Below are positions 1 through 5,786 of a DNA stretch of 8,878 nucleotides, piece by piece. Source of the DNA: Enterocloster bolteae (GTDB taxonomy: Bacteria; Bacillota_A; Clostridia; Lachnospirales; Lachnospiraceae); the NCBI GenBank assembly GCA_021769025.1, contig JAETTS010000085.1, positions 1 through 8,878 of the forward strand, written 5' to 3'. Numbering within the stretch: the first letter of the stretch is position 1; each line of letters opens with the position of its first letter. A model generated the notes under the pieces. The model was not told the origin of the DNA, ran no database searches, and saw only the letters and a program-made list of their open reading frames with translations. The position numbers were made by a program, and so were the translations under genes.

Positions 1-738
1 AGGGCGAAAGAATTTCACGAATACCGGGAGGCGGCGATAGGCGAAACATATAACCTGGAAGAAGTATGCGAACGGATACTGAATGCAGACGGGGCATCAT
101 GGATTAAAAAAGTAAAAGACAAAAGCACGTGTTTCCAGTTGGATCCATTCCATCGCAACAAAGCAGTCCGGGAGAGGGTCCACAATCTGAAAGCGGTGAA
201 AGACATCATGGAGCTGCTGGACGGAGAAAAGATTGAAGAGTTGTTTGAATACCTTGAACTATATCGAAACAGTCTAAGCGTAGAGGGGGAGATTGAAGAC
301 GTGGAGGAACTGATTCGGTATTACAGGAACAATAAAGAGGGACTGCTGCCCTACCAGTCACAGGGACTCACACTGCCGAAGCATCCGGAGGGGCTGGAAT
401 ACCGGAACATGGGAACGATGGAGAACCATGTATGGAGCGTAATAGCCAGGCGGATGAAGCACAACCATACAAGTTGGAGCAGGCGGGGAGGGAACCATCT
501 GGCGAAGATTCTGGCGAAGAAGTGCAGCGGAAAACTGTATGAAGTCACGGAGAAACGGAAGCACCCCGCATTTGAAGAGGAAAAGGTGGAGGAAATCTAT
601 GGCGAGATACTGATGTCGTCAAAAACGCCAAAGAAAGATGGGACGGGATATGCATATCCGGTGCTGGGTCATTTGGTGGGATTGGAAGGAAAGGTACAGG
701 GGGACAGAAGGAAACTGCTTGTAATGGCCGGGTGCTAG
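1..738 (+). CDS. ISLre2-family (UPF0236) transposase, C-terminal part
   Basis: This would catalyse movement of an ISLre2-type insertion sequence. The frame is open from base 1, so the gene begins outside the window; 245 residues are visible, and the family is usually around 450-480 residues. Visible family features are a D-G-A-S-W-I segment at visible residues 34-39 (GDGA-W-I in relatives), a following L-D-P-F-H-R-N segment at 48-54, and a C-terminal block with Y-R-N-M-G-T-M-E-N, R-M-K-H-N and S-W-S-R-R-G-G-N-H. That last block is the most recognisable part of ISLre2 transposases in Lachnospiraceae. The TTG at 139 is internal and should not be taken as the start. The stop is TAG at 736-738, and no frameshift or internal stop is seen. 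The copy may be intact, but its left half cannot be judged here. The family call rests on remembered motifs, not on a search. Confidence 0.85.
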   Translation, partial: RAKEFHEYREAAIGETYNLEEVCERILNADGASWIKKVKDKSTCFQLDPFHRNKAVRERVHNLKAVKDIMELLDGEKIEELFEYLELYRNSLSVEGEIEDVEELIRYYRNNKEGLLPYQSQGLTLPKHPEGLEYRNMGTMENHVWSVIARRMKHNHTSWSRRGGNHLAKILAKKCSGKLYEVTEKRKHPAFEEEKVEEIYGEILMSSKTPKKDGTGYAYPVLGHLVGLEGKVQGDRRKLLVMAGC

Positions 739-826
739 GACGTGAAGTGTGGCTTGGGATACAGCCTGTGTGCGGCATCAAAAATCTGTATGAAAAGAGT
801 TGCCAATGATTACTTGACAGTAACCA
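1..826 (+). mobile_element. ISLre2-family insertion sequence, right part
   Basis: The transposase C-terminus followed by about 90-110 non-coding bases is consistent with the right end of an ISLre2-type element. The right terminus is not certain. The segment TTACTTGACAGTAACC (810-825) is my candidate for the terminal repeat, because it lies just before sequence belonging to the next locus. The left end is outside the window, so the inverted repeat and any target duplication cannot be matched. The 739-850 interval holds no credible gene. Confidence 0.5.
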
Positions 827-850
827 CCAATATGGAAGAAACAAAAAATC

Positions 851-879
851 TTGAATTCTTTTACAGATTGTGCTATATT
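851..879 (+). promoter_or_regulatory. Promoter of the antisense (antitoxin) RNA
   Basis: There is a TTGAAT -35 (851-856), a 17-base spacer and a TATATT -10 (874-879), a good SigA-type match. Transcription is predicted to start near 886. No ribosome site or credible reading frame follows before the terminator hairpin, which fits a small RNA promoter. Confidence 0.65.
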
Positions 880-885
880 ATAAAC

Positions 886-977
886 ATAGGGAAAACAGCC
901 GCCCACAAAGTGGTTTACCTCCCAGAATGACTAAAGCCTACCTGTCTCGGCAAAGTACAAGGTAGGCTTATTTATTT
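886..977 (+). ncRNA. Antitoxin antisense RNA of a type I toxin-antitoxin pair
   Basis: A transcript of roughly 90 bases is predicted from the promoter at 851-879 to the hairpin at 934-969 and the following ATTTATTT. It runs convergently to the 31-residue toxin gene and would pair with the 3' end of the toxin mRNA. Inside it are a small CCAC-AAA-GTGG hairpin (903-913) and an ACCTCCC stretch (917-923). That stretch could also pair with the toxin's ribosome site in trans. The terminator loop (943-960) contains CUCG, which fits the YUNR consensus for fast RNA-RNA contact. The layout follows the RatA/TxpA and par (Fst) systems of Firmicutes. The exact ends are inferred. Confidence 0.65.
934..969. 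terminator. Shared terminator hairpin of toxin and antitoxin transcripts
   Basis: A perfect 9-bp stem is formed by AAGCCTACC (934-942) and GGTAGGCTT (961-969), with an 18-base loop. On the plus strand it is followed by ATTTATTT. On the minus strand it is followed by TTTAG only, a weaker U-tract. It lies beyond the stop codon of the toxin and at the end of the antisense RNA, so it probably ends both, as in par-type loci. Confidence 0.65.
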
Positions 978-1067
978 CCGCTTGTTGTTCCTATCTATGT
1001 AGGCAAGCAATGCGACAAGAAACGTTCCGAATAGCATTAACAATGTTAACACTTCGTAAGTACTCAT
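972..1067 (-). CDS. Holin-like type I toxin peptide, 31 residues
   Basis: This small membrane toxin starts MSTYEVLTLLMLFGTF. Residues about 6-23 form one hydrophobic helix, followed by a short charged tail, D-R-N-N-K-R-K. The M-S-T-Y-E opening, single helix and basic end match the family annotated as putative holin-like toxin (Hol_Tox), related to TxpA/BsrG-type peptides that insert in the membrane when overproduced. The start has a strong GGGGAGG ribosome site seven bases upstream. The gene has its own promoter (1140-1168), a convergent antisense RNA and a shared terminator, the full anatomy of a type I toxin-antitoxin locus. It sits beside the insertion sequence and a probable attachment half-site, as such modules often do. 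The family call is from remembered motifs; toxicity is inferred. Confidence 0.85.
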   Translation of the reverse strand: MSTYEVLTLLMLFGTFLVALLAYIDRNNKRK

Positions 1068-1070
1068 CTG

Positions 1071-1110
1071 CACCACCTCCCCTCTTTTGCAAGTTTAAGG
1101 AGGCTTACCA
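1071..1110 (-). promoter_or_regulatory. Toxin mRNA leader: ribosome site and opposing anti-Shine-Dalgarno
   Basis: Read on the minus strand, the 5' leader contains GCCTCC (1101-1106 region) about 20 bases before GGGGAGG (1076-1082). The two can pair as CTCC/GGAG or longer, which would hide the ribosome site in the full-length mRNA. Such sequestering is common in type I toxin mRNAs. The pairing was found by eye; no folding energy was computed. Confidence 0.45.
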
Positions 1111-1139
1111 CCTTGTAACACGGTTGTTTTCTGGGAAAT

Positions 1140-1168
1140 AGTATAGCATGAAAGAGGGCTTTATACAA
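1140..1168 (-). promoter_or_regulatory. Promoter of the toxin gene
   Basis: On the minus strand there is TTGTAT (1163-1168), a 17-base spacer and TATACT (1140-1145). The predicted start near 1133 gives a leader of about 65 bases before the toxin ATG, typical for type I toxin mRNAs. Confidence 0.6.
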
Positions 1169-1292
1169 GGACAAATAAAAATAGTAAATCGTACTCTGGA
1201 AGGATATGAAATGAACTGTAGACAGATTGTAGACACACAGTTGACAGTGTGCATCCTCCTTTGATTTTATTGGGTTTTTAAACCTTACTAAA

Positions 1293-1313
1293 GTTCGAGT
1301 CCTGCCCCGCACT
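1293..1313 (+). other. tRNA 3'-end remnant, possible attachment half-site
   Basis: GTTCGAGTCC followed by TGC-CCCGCAC-T reads as the T loop, the 3' strand of a T stem (CCTGC), a 7-base acceptor strand (CCCGCAC) and a discriminator T. The partner strands GCAGG and GTGCGGG are absent: upstream lies TTACTAAA, and no D or anticodon arm fits. A terminator follows at 1326-1363, as after many tRNA genes. Elements that integrate into tRNA 3' ends leave such a copy at one side, next to the original downstream flank. By that logic the element would lie to the left, on the toxin and insertion-sequence side. No integrase is in the window, so this is an inference. Confidence 0.45.
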
Positions 1314-1325
1314 CTTTTTAATGTT

Positions 1326-1363
1326 ACGCCAAGGCCTGAAAATTTAAGGTTCTTGGCGTTTTT
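1326..1363 (+). terminator. Rho-independent terminator after the tRNA fragment
   Basis: ACGCCAAG (1326-1333) pairs with CTTGGCGT (1352-1359), with a possible inner CCT/AGG pairing, followed by a TTTTT run to 1363. It works only in the plus direction. No plus-strand gene precedes it except the tRNA remnant, so it was probably the terminator of the original tRNA gene. Confidence 0.65.
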
Positions 1364-1398
1364 GTGTGTCTTATAATCTGTAGACAGGCAGCGTGACT

Positions 1399-1433
1399 AA
1401 AAAGATGGCCAGCCCTTACGGCACCAGCCATCT
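1399..1433 (-). terminator. Terminator of the catabolic operon
   Basis: Read on the minus strand, AGATGGC (1427-1433) pairs with GCCATCT (1403-1409), followed directly by a TTTTT run. It lies about 20 bases after the stop codon of the last oxidoreductase gene, so it closes the operon. Confidence 0.8.
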
Positions 1434-1453
1434 GTCTCACTTACGGATATCTT

Positions 1454-2455
1454 TTATACCTCAACTGCCTGCCCGCTGCGTCCAGATGATTGAATCGCAT
1501 CAATCAACCGAATGCTCATCAGAGCATCTTTCACATGAAGATAATCCTGGTTTCCTGTCTCGACTGCATGATAGAACCGGTCAATCATCTTCCCGTGGCT
1601 GGCTCCATAATAGAATTTGGTGCCAGGCATCTTGGCATCCTCTGCCAAGCGTTCCTTTGTTCCGTCAGGCATCAGACGGTACAATACATTGTCGATGATA
1701 GCAAATTCTGCCTGCTCAAGCTGAACCGATATCTGAACACTGTCATTTTTATAGTTGGCATTGGTAGCCTCAAACAAACCAGTGGCTCCATTGGCAAAGT
1801 TCAGGCGGGCGCTAACTGTATCCTCCACCTCGATGCCATAGTCTAGAAGCTGGCATACAGATGCCTTCACACTGGCAATCGGTCCGCACAGGAAATACAG
1901 AAGATCCAGGGTATGAACCGACTGGTTGATCATGCAACCACCGCCTGCTGTCTCCCATTTTCCTCTCCATGGCTTACAGTCATAGTAAGATTTAGGTCTG
2001 GCCCAAAGCACTGTTCCTTTGGCTCCTTTTACCTCACCATACTTTTTGCTGTCAATAATCTCTTTCAACATCTCAACCGACTCATTGGCCCGGTTCTGCA
2101 AACAGATTCCCATATGGATCTCTGGATGGGATGCCTCAAACTCCACAAAACGCCGGCCTTCCTCTGCATTCAGCGCCATAGGTTTCTCGCAGAACACATG
2201 GACTCCCATGGAAGCAAGTTCCTCCGATACCGGCACATGAAGGTAATGGGGAAGGCAGATATGAGCCACATCCGGCTTCTCCTGCTGAATCATCTCTTTG
2301 TAATCCGTATAAAATGGTACTCCCTCCGGAGCCTGGCTCTTGGTGTCTTCATCAATATCACACACTGCCGCCAGCTGAATCTCAGGGTTTTTCAAAATAC
2401 CGGCAATATGAATTCCTGAAATATCGCCTAAGCCGATAACAACTGCCTTCTTCAT
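1454..2455 (-). CDS. Gfo/Idh/MocA family oxidoreductase, 333 residues
   Basis: This is an NAD(P)-dependent dehydrogenase or reductase acting on a sugar, keto sugar or cyclitol in the cytoplasm. The N-terminal Rossmann fold shows G-L-G-D-I-S-G-I-H (residues 8-16). The family E-K-P motif is at 90-92, with K91 the expected catalytic lysine. The C-terminal domain has G-G-G-C-M-I-N-Q-S-V-H-T-L-D (171-184), where H181 is the expected acid-base partner. N177 stands where many relatives have Asp. The start is ATG at 2455, eight bases after a GGGGAGG ribosome site; the in-frame ATG 24 bases upstream has no such site. It is the last gene of the cluster, 182 bases after its paralogue, with a promoter-like sequence and structured leader between them. 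Length is normal for the family. The substrate cannot be read from sequence; inositol dehydrogenase, 3-keto-glycoside oxidoreductase and 1,5-anhydrofructose reductase are all in this superfamily. Confidence 0.88.
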   Translation of the reverse strand: MKKAVVIGLGDISGIHIAGILKNPEIQLAAVCDIDEDTKSQAPEGVPFYTDYKEMIQQEKPDVAHICLPHYLHVPVSEELASMGVHVFCEKPMALNAEEGRRFVEFEASHPEIHMGICLQNRANESVEMLKEIIDSKKYGEVKGAKGTVLWARPKSYYDCKPWRGKWETAGGGCMINQSVHTLDLLYFLCGPIASVKASVCQLLDYGIEVEDTVSARLNFANGATGLFEATNANYKNDSVQISVQLEQAEFAIIDNVLYRLMPDGTKERLAEDAKMPGTKFYYGASHGKMIDRFYHAVETGNQDYLHVKDALMSIRLIDAIQSSGRSGQAVEV

Positions 2456-2481
2456 GGTCATTTCCTCCCCATCTTTCATTT

Positions 2482-2541
2482 ACACATTCGAAACCTTCCG
2501 GCATCTGCCTGTCCGGATACCAGAATCTTCCAAGAATGTGT
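2482..2541 (-). promoter_or_regulatory. Structured leader before the last oxidoreductase gene
   Basis: A perfect 8-bp inverted repeat, ACACATTC (2482-2489) and GAATGTGT (2534-2541), encloses 44 bases with an inner TCCGG/CCGGA hairpin. The closed element ends about 15 bases before the GGGGAGG ribosome site of the downstream gene. It could be a cis-acting RNA or a processing site. I do not recognise a known riboswitch consensus. Confidence 0.35.
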
Positions 2542-2564
2542 ATTTTCAACTGCTTCTTGATTTT

Positions 2565-2604
2565 TAGGCGGCCTATACCTAAATCTATTGGTAACGGCCG
2601 CCTA
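2565..2604. terminator. GC-rich hairpin between the two oxidoreductase genes
   Basis: TAGGCGGCC (2565-2573) and GGCCGCCTA (2596-2604) form a perfect 9-bp stem, with an inner TACC/GGTA extension and a short loop. On the plus strand it is followed by TTATTTT, but no plus-strand gene precedes it. On the operon strand it is followed by AAAAATC, so it lacks a U-tract. There it may act as a 3' protecting stem for the upstream message or a 5' stem for the next one. Confidence 0.5.
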
Positions 2605-2606
2605 TT

Positions 2607-2635
2607 ATTTTACCACATTTTTCTTATTATGGATA
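2607..2635 (-). promoter_or_regulatory. Possible internal promoter before the last operon gene
   Basis: On the minus strand TGTGG-TAAAAT gives an extended -10 (TAAAAT at 2607-2612). The -35 at the right distance is poor (TATCCA, 2630-2635). The same TGTGGTAAAATA context occurs in the promoter of the AraC regulator gene (7161-7177). A start near 2600 would place the GC-rich hairpin at the 5' end of the message. Confidence 0.35.
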
Positions 2636-2637
2636 GA

Positions 2638-3831
2638 CTATCTGGTAGGGAATTTGCCTTCTTCTGCGATTCTCTTGTTCAGTTCTGCCAAATACAGATC
2701 TTCATCTACCGGATTCTCCACTTCCTTGCCCAGCCAGGAAGAAAGCAGTGTAGCATTGGCCAGGTTTACTCCGTTGATTCCGTCGGAGCCTGGTGCCAGA
2801 AGGGGAGTGCCCTCCAGAATGTGCATCGCAAAATCTTCCATAACCGTAGTGTGCTGATATCCCCAGCCATCGGTATTCTCAAAGGTCTCAGTTGTATACA
2901 TACCACCACCTGCAGAATTGCCACTGGTCAGTTTGGATACATCCATCATGCTCATAGTGGCGTTCATCTCATCTTCACTCTTATTCAGGTGGTATACGGT
3001 AGCGGTCTTGCTGTTATCCACCACGATCTTACCGTTGTCCAGGTCAATCTCCAGACGATCCGTTCCGTTGGGGTCATGGGTACAGGTGACGAAGCTTCCT
3101 GTTGCACCATTGGGATACTCAGTTACGATAGTAACGTCATTCTCAACAATAATATCTCTGTGAGAGCCGTAGATACATTTTGCATATACTTTGTTGGGAA
3201 CGCCGCAGATCCACTGCCACAGATCTAACTGATGAGGTGCCTGGTTTACTAAGACTCCGCCGCCTTCGCCGCCCCAGGTTGCACGCCAGTCACTCTGACG
3301 ATAGTAGCTGTCTGGACGCCACCAGGAATTGATGATCCAGCTGGAACGACGGATCTGTCCCAATTCACCTGATGCTACTAATTCTTTTACCTTCTGGTAC
3401 AGCTTGTTGGTTCTCTGGTTAAACATAATACCGAATGCCACATCCGGATGGGCAGCTGCACACTCATTCATCTCACGGACTGCCTTGGCATATACGCCAG
3501 CCGGTTTTTCTACCAAGACATTCATTCCATGCTCTAAGCAATAAATAGCAATCTCTGTATGCAGATAATGAGGAACCGTAGTAATCACTGCGTCTACATC
3601 ACCGGAATTCACCATATCTTTCCAATCTTTGTAAAATGGAATCTCCGGATACTTCTCTTTGCACATTGCCTCTTTTTCCGGATCAGTATCACACAGGGCA
3701 CCTAATGCACAGTGCGGTGGACATGGCGGAACCGGCATTCCGGCAAAGCCGCCTTTTCCAGTTAAAAATCCTGCATAAGCGCCGCCCTGTGCTCCAATGC
3801 CGATAAGTCCAAAACGAATCTTTTTGTCCAT
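2638..3831 (-). CDS. Gfo/Idh/MocA family oxidoreductase, 397 residues
   Basis: This is a second NAD(P)-dependent sugar or keto-sugar oxidoreductase, clearly distinct from its downstream paralogue. The nucleotide-binding start is F-G-L-I-G-I-G-A-Q-G-G (7-17). E-K-P lies at 108-110 (K109 expected catalytic). The second-domain motif is G-G-G-V-L-V-N-Q-A-P-H-Q-L-D-L (190-204), with H200 and D203 and again Asn (N196) where many family members have Asp. It is longer than the usual 330-360 residues. One insertion near 25-47 is rich in Pro and Cys (P-P-C-P-P-H-C then L-C, cysteines 37, 41 and 47) before the second strand. A Gly/Ser/Thr-rich stretch at 301-315 is another. The ATG has an AAAGGGGA ribosome site about ten bases upstream. 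It follows the TIM-barrel gene by 48 bases, so the two are probably cotranscribed. Oxidation or reduction of a ring carbon is the expected role; the substrate is unknown. Confidence 0.88.
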   Translation of the reverse strand: MDKKIRFGLIGIGAQGGAYAGFLTGKGGFAGMPVPPCPPHCALGALCDTDPEKEAMCKEKYPEIPFYKDWKDMVNSGDVDAVITTVPHYLHTEIAIYCLEHGMNVLVEKPAGVYAKAVREMNECAAAHPDVAFGIMFNQRTNKLYQKVKELVASGELGQIRRSSWIINSWWRPDSYYRQSDWRATWGGEGGGVLVNQAPHQLDLWQWICGVPNKVYAKCIYGSHRDIIVENDVTIVTEYPNGATGSFVTCTHDPNGTDRLEIDLDNGKIVVDNSKTATVYHLNKSEDEMNATMSMMDVSKLTSGNSAGGGMYTTETFENTDGWGYQHTTVMEDFAMHILEGTPLLAPGSDGINGVNLANATLLSSWLGKEVENPVDEDLYLAELNKRIAEEGKFPTR

Positions 3832-3879
3832 AATATCATTTCCCCTTTTCTTTATATTAAAAAATTACCTTCTCCATGT

Positions 3880-4755
3880 TTAAATCTTATCTAAAATCTC
3901 ACACAAGGCGCGATACTGCATGGTATATCCCTCTGCTCCGTCTTTCGCCTTGTTTTCCTTAATAATGTTTTCTGCCGCCGTGGTCTCCAGAGAAGCCAGG
4001 GCATCAAACAATACCAGATGGGGTTCCAGTGTCAGGAAGCCTTCATAGCCTCCTTCCCTGATTGCCTGACTTAAGATCTCTTTTATCTTGCCTTCTCCTG
4101 TTCCACACACCACATTCTCCTTGTCGGTGGAAACCGCGTCCTTGATATGGATATAGGCAACCGAATCCTTGAGAAGTTCCCAGCATTCCTTCGTGTCTTC
4201 CCCGCACTGCACGAAGTTTGCAAAATCAAAAGCACTCTTAAAGCAAGGCCCTCCCAGGCTATCCATCAGGTCTCTACACCGGGAACCAATGTCCCCGTAG
4301 ATATCCTTCTCATTTTCATGGATCAGAACCACCTGATACTTTCTGGCTGTTTCTATAAACAATTTCAATTTCTCAATCACAGCATCTCTGTAATCTCTTG
4401 GATCTTTCCCTTCCGGTATATAGAAACTGAACATACGGATATAGTTACAATCCAAAACATTGCAGATCTGGCAGAGCGTATCCAGCTGCTTTAGCTGTTT
4501 GTTATATCCTTCCTCATCCTCCACCCCGACTTTGCCAATGGGTGAGCCAAGGGAGGATACCTTCACCCCAAATTGATTCAGTATTGGAAGAAGCTTCTCC
4601 TTTACTTCCTCCACTGTATAGTCAGCAATCCCTTTTCCGTCTGCGGATCTTAAGGAAATATAGTGCATCCCCAGAGCAGTAACCGTCTCCAGCTGCTTAT
4701 GAAAATCAGAACTGATCTCATCTGCAAAACCGGAAATCACAATATTCTCTTTCAT
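3880..4755 (-). CDS. Sugar phosphate isomerase/epimerase-type TIM-barrel protein, 291 residues
   Basis: This is a xylose-isomerase-like TIM-barrel enzyme, the fold used by sugar epimerases, IolE/IolI-type inositol enzymes and keto-sugar lyases. It is cytoplasmic; no signal peptide is seen. Likely divalent-metal ligands are visible at the usual strand ends: E147 in H-E-N-E, D177 in F-D-F-A-N, H203 in Y-I-H-I-K-D and E244 in L-T-L-E-P-H. This is the pattern of the D-tagatose 3-epimerase group. The start is ATG at 4755, eight bases after a GGAGG ribosome site; the upstream in-frame ATG at 4803 would place that site inside the gene. It lies 75 bases after the other TIM-barrel gene and 48 before the oxidoreductase gene, inside one operon. 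Epimerisation, isomerisation, hydration or elimination on a keto sugar are all possible. I cannot choose between them. Confidence 0.82.
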   Translation of the reverse strand: MKENIVISGFADEISSDFHKQLETVTALGMHYISLRSADGKGIADYTVEEVKEKLLPILNQFGVKVSSLGSPIGKVGVEDEEGYNKQLKQLDTLCQICNVLDCNYIRMFSFYIPEGKDPRDYRDAVIEKLKLFIETARKYQVVLIHENEKDIYGDIGSRCRDLMDSLGGPCFKSAFDFANFVQCGEDTKECWELLKDSVAYIHIKDAVSTDKENVVCGTGEGKIKEILSQAIREGGYEGFLTLEPHLVLFDALASLETTAAENIIKENKAKDGAEGYTMQYRALCEILDKI

Positions 4756-4830
4756 GGCCACCACCTCCATAGCCGTTCCAACTTCCAGCCTGTACAAATT
4801 CACAGACCTGTCTGCGCGAAAACCCGCTTC

Positions 4831-5691
4831 TTACAGCTTAAACCAGTCCTCGTATCCCAGCGAAATCAAATTGTCCCTGCTGATCTTCAGGCTGTCAAAT
4901 GGATCTCGTCCATAGGTATCGTCTTGCTCGATCAGGAAATACTCGCTTCCGCCTGCCAGGCCGGCCTCAATGCACTCTTTAATAGGCAGGCTTCCCTCGC
5001 CTACTTCTGCGAACTGGACATTGCTGGTAAATACCTGCATAAATGTCTTCGGATCAAACTTCTCCGGCACCTTTACCTCGCTGATACGGTAATCTTTCAG
5101 ATGTAACAGGCGGATACGGCCAGCATACTTTTTCACAAATTCTACCGGGTTCTCACCGCCCCTCTGAATCCAGTGAATATCCAACTCAAATCCCATATGC
5201 TTTGTATGGTCTTTGATGATATCCAACAGATATTGCCCATCATATTTCACAAACTCTACATGATGGTTATGGTAGTACAGGTCAATGCCATGCTCTTTCA
5301 GTCTCTCGGCCATCTCGTCAGCCTTCTTCACAAATTCAAGAGCTTTTTCGCGGCTGCCCATGCAGGTCATAGGAAGCATTCCAATACGCAACAGATCGCA
5401 ATCCAACTCTTTGCAGTCCGCTACAATCTTATCAAAATCTGTAGACAAGTACTCGCCTGGCATACCGGGAATCATTGGCTCCAGAGATGCGCTGCAGGCA
5501 GCGATCTTGATGCCGAACTCCTGGCAGGCTTTCTTCATCCCGGCTACATTCTCAGGGGTCATGGGAATCTGGCTGACCTCTACACAGTGATAGCCCAACT
5601 CCGCACAAGCCTTTAATGTTCCATAGGCACCCAGTTCATCAATCTTGCTCTTAATCGTGCTCATCTGGATACCGATCAATCCTTTTTTCAT
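4831..5691 (-). CDS. Sugar phosphate isomerase/epimerase-type TIM-barrel protein, 286 residues
   Basis: This is the first structural gene of the cluster. The protein has the xylose-isomerase-like barrel with a Y-Y-H-N-H-H-V-E-F segment at 139-147, D171 in E-L-D-I-H-W-I-Q-R-G-G, H197 in L-L-H-L-K-D, and E255 in L-I-E-Q-D-D. The D, H and E residues are the expected metal ligands. The H-N-H-x-x-E-F plus L-D-x-x-W-x-x-R-G-G pattern is typical of a family often found beside Gfo/Idh/MocA oxidoreductases in sugar-degradation loci. It differs clearly from the next TIM-barrel gene, so the two probably do different steps. The ATG follows an AAGGAG ribosome site by nine bases. The promoter region at 5751-5813 lies directly upstream. 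The real reaction is unknown; isomerase, epimerase and 3-keto-sugar lyase are the main options. Confidence 0.82.
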   Translation of the reverse strand: MKKGLIGIQMSTIKSKIDELGAYGTLKACAELGYHCVEVSQIPMTPENVAGMKKACQEFGIKIAACSASLEPMIPGMPGEYLSTDFDKIVADCKELDCDLLRIGMLPMTCMGSREKALEFVKKADEMAERLKEHGIDLYYHNHHVEFVKYDGQYLLDIIKDHTKHMGFELDIHWIQRGGENPVEFVKKYAGRIRLLHLKDYRISEVKVPEKFDPKTFMQVFTSNVQFAEVGEGSLPIKECIEAGLAGGSEYFLIEQDDTYGRDPFDSLKISRDNLISLGYEDWFKL

Positions 5692-5757
5692 CGCTATCGT
5701 CTCCTTTTCTTTTCAGCCTGCTGCCGAATTCACAGCCCGACTAATTTATGTAGTATT

Positions 5758-5786
5758 ATCATAGCACGACCTCTAAAATACAAGAA
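5758..5786 (-). promoter_or_regulatory. Main promoter of the catabolic operon
   Basis: On the minus strand TGC-TATGAT (extended -10, hexamer 5758-5763) is preceded at 17 bases by TTCTTG (5781-5786), a poor -35. An extended -10 with a weak -35 is the usual form of an activator-dependent promoter. The predicted start is near 5751, about 60 bases before the first ATG. Confidence 0.55.

Larger units (their letters stand above)
1216..1387 (+). repeat. CTGTAGACAG direct repeats around the tRNA fragment
   Basis: The 10-mer CTGTAGACAG occurs at 1216-1225 and again at 1378-1387, and its core TGTAGACA occurs a third time at 1228-1235. The copies bracket the tRNA 3' remnant and the terminator. They could be arm-type integrase sites or the residue of a small duplication; neither is shown. 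Confidence 0.4.

Noticed and set aside
742..930. A 62-codon plus-strand reading frame after the transposase
   Set aside because: It starts with GTG without a ribosome site, has no recognisable features, and runs through the antitoxin promoter and RNA.
1064..1312. An 82-codon minus-strand reading frame
   Set aside because: It covers the toxin promoter and leader and the tRNA remnant, lacks a ribosome site, and its first residues are just the translated tRNA fragment.
1225..1313. A complete tRNA gene ending at 1313
   Set aside because: The T-stem and acceptor partner strands (GCAGG, GTGCGGG) are missing and no D or anticodon arm can be formed upstream.
2536..3228. A 230-codon plus-strand reading frame opposite the longer oxidoreductase gene
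   Set aside because: It is antisense to a gene with clear family motifs and its own translation has no domain-like pattern or ribosome site.
1454..5691. Assigning the cluster to the known Dgp C-glycoside system or to myo-inositol degradation
   Set aside because: No DUF6379 subunit, no kinase or IolC/IolD/IolG-like set is present, and sequence reading alone cannot fix the substrate.
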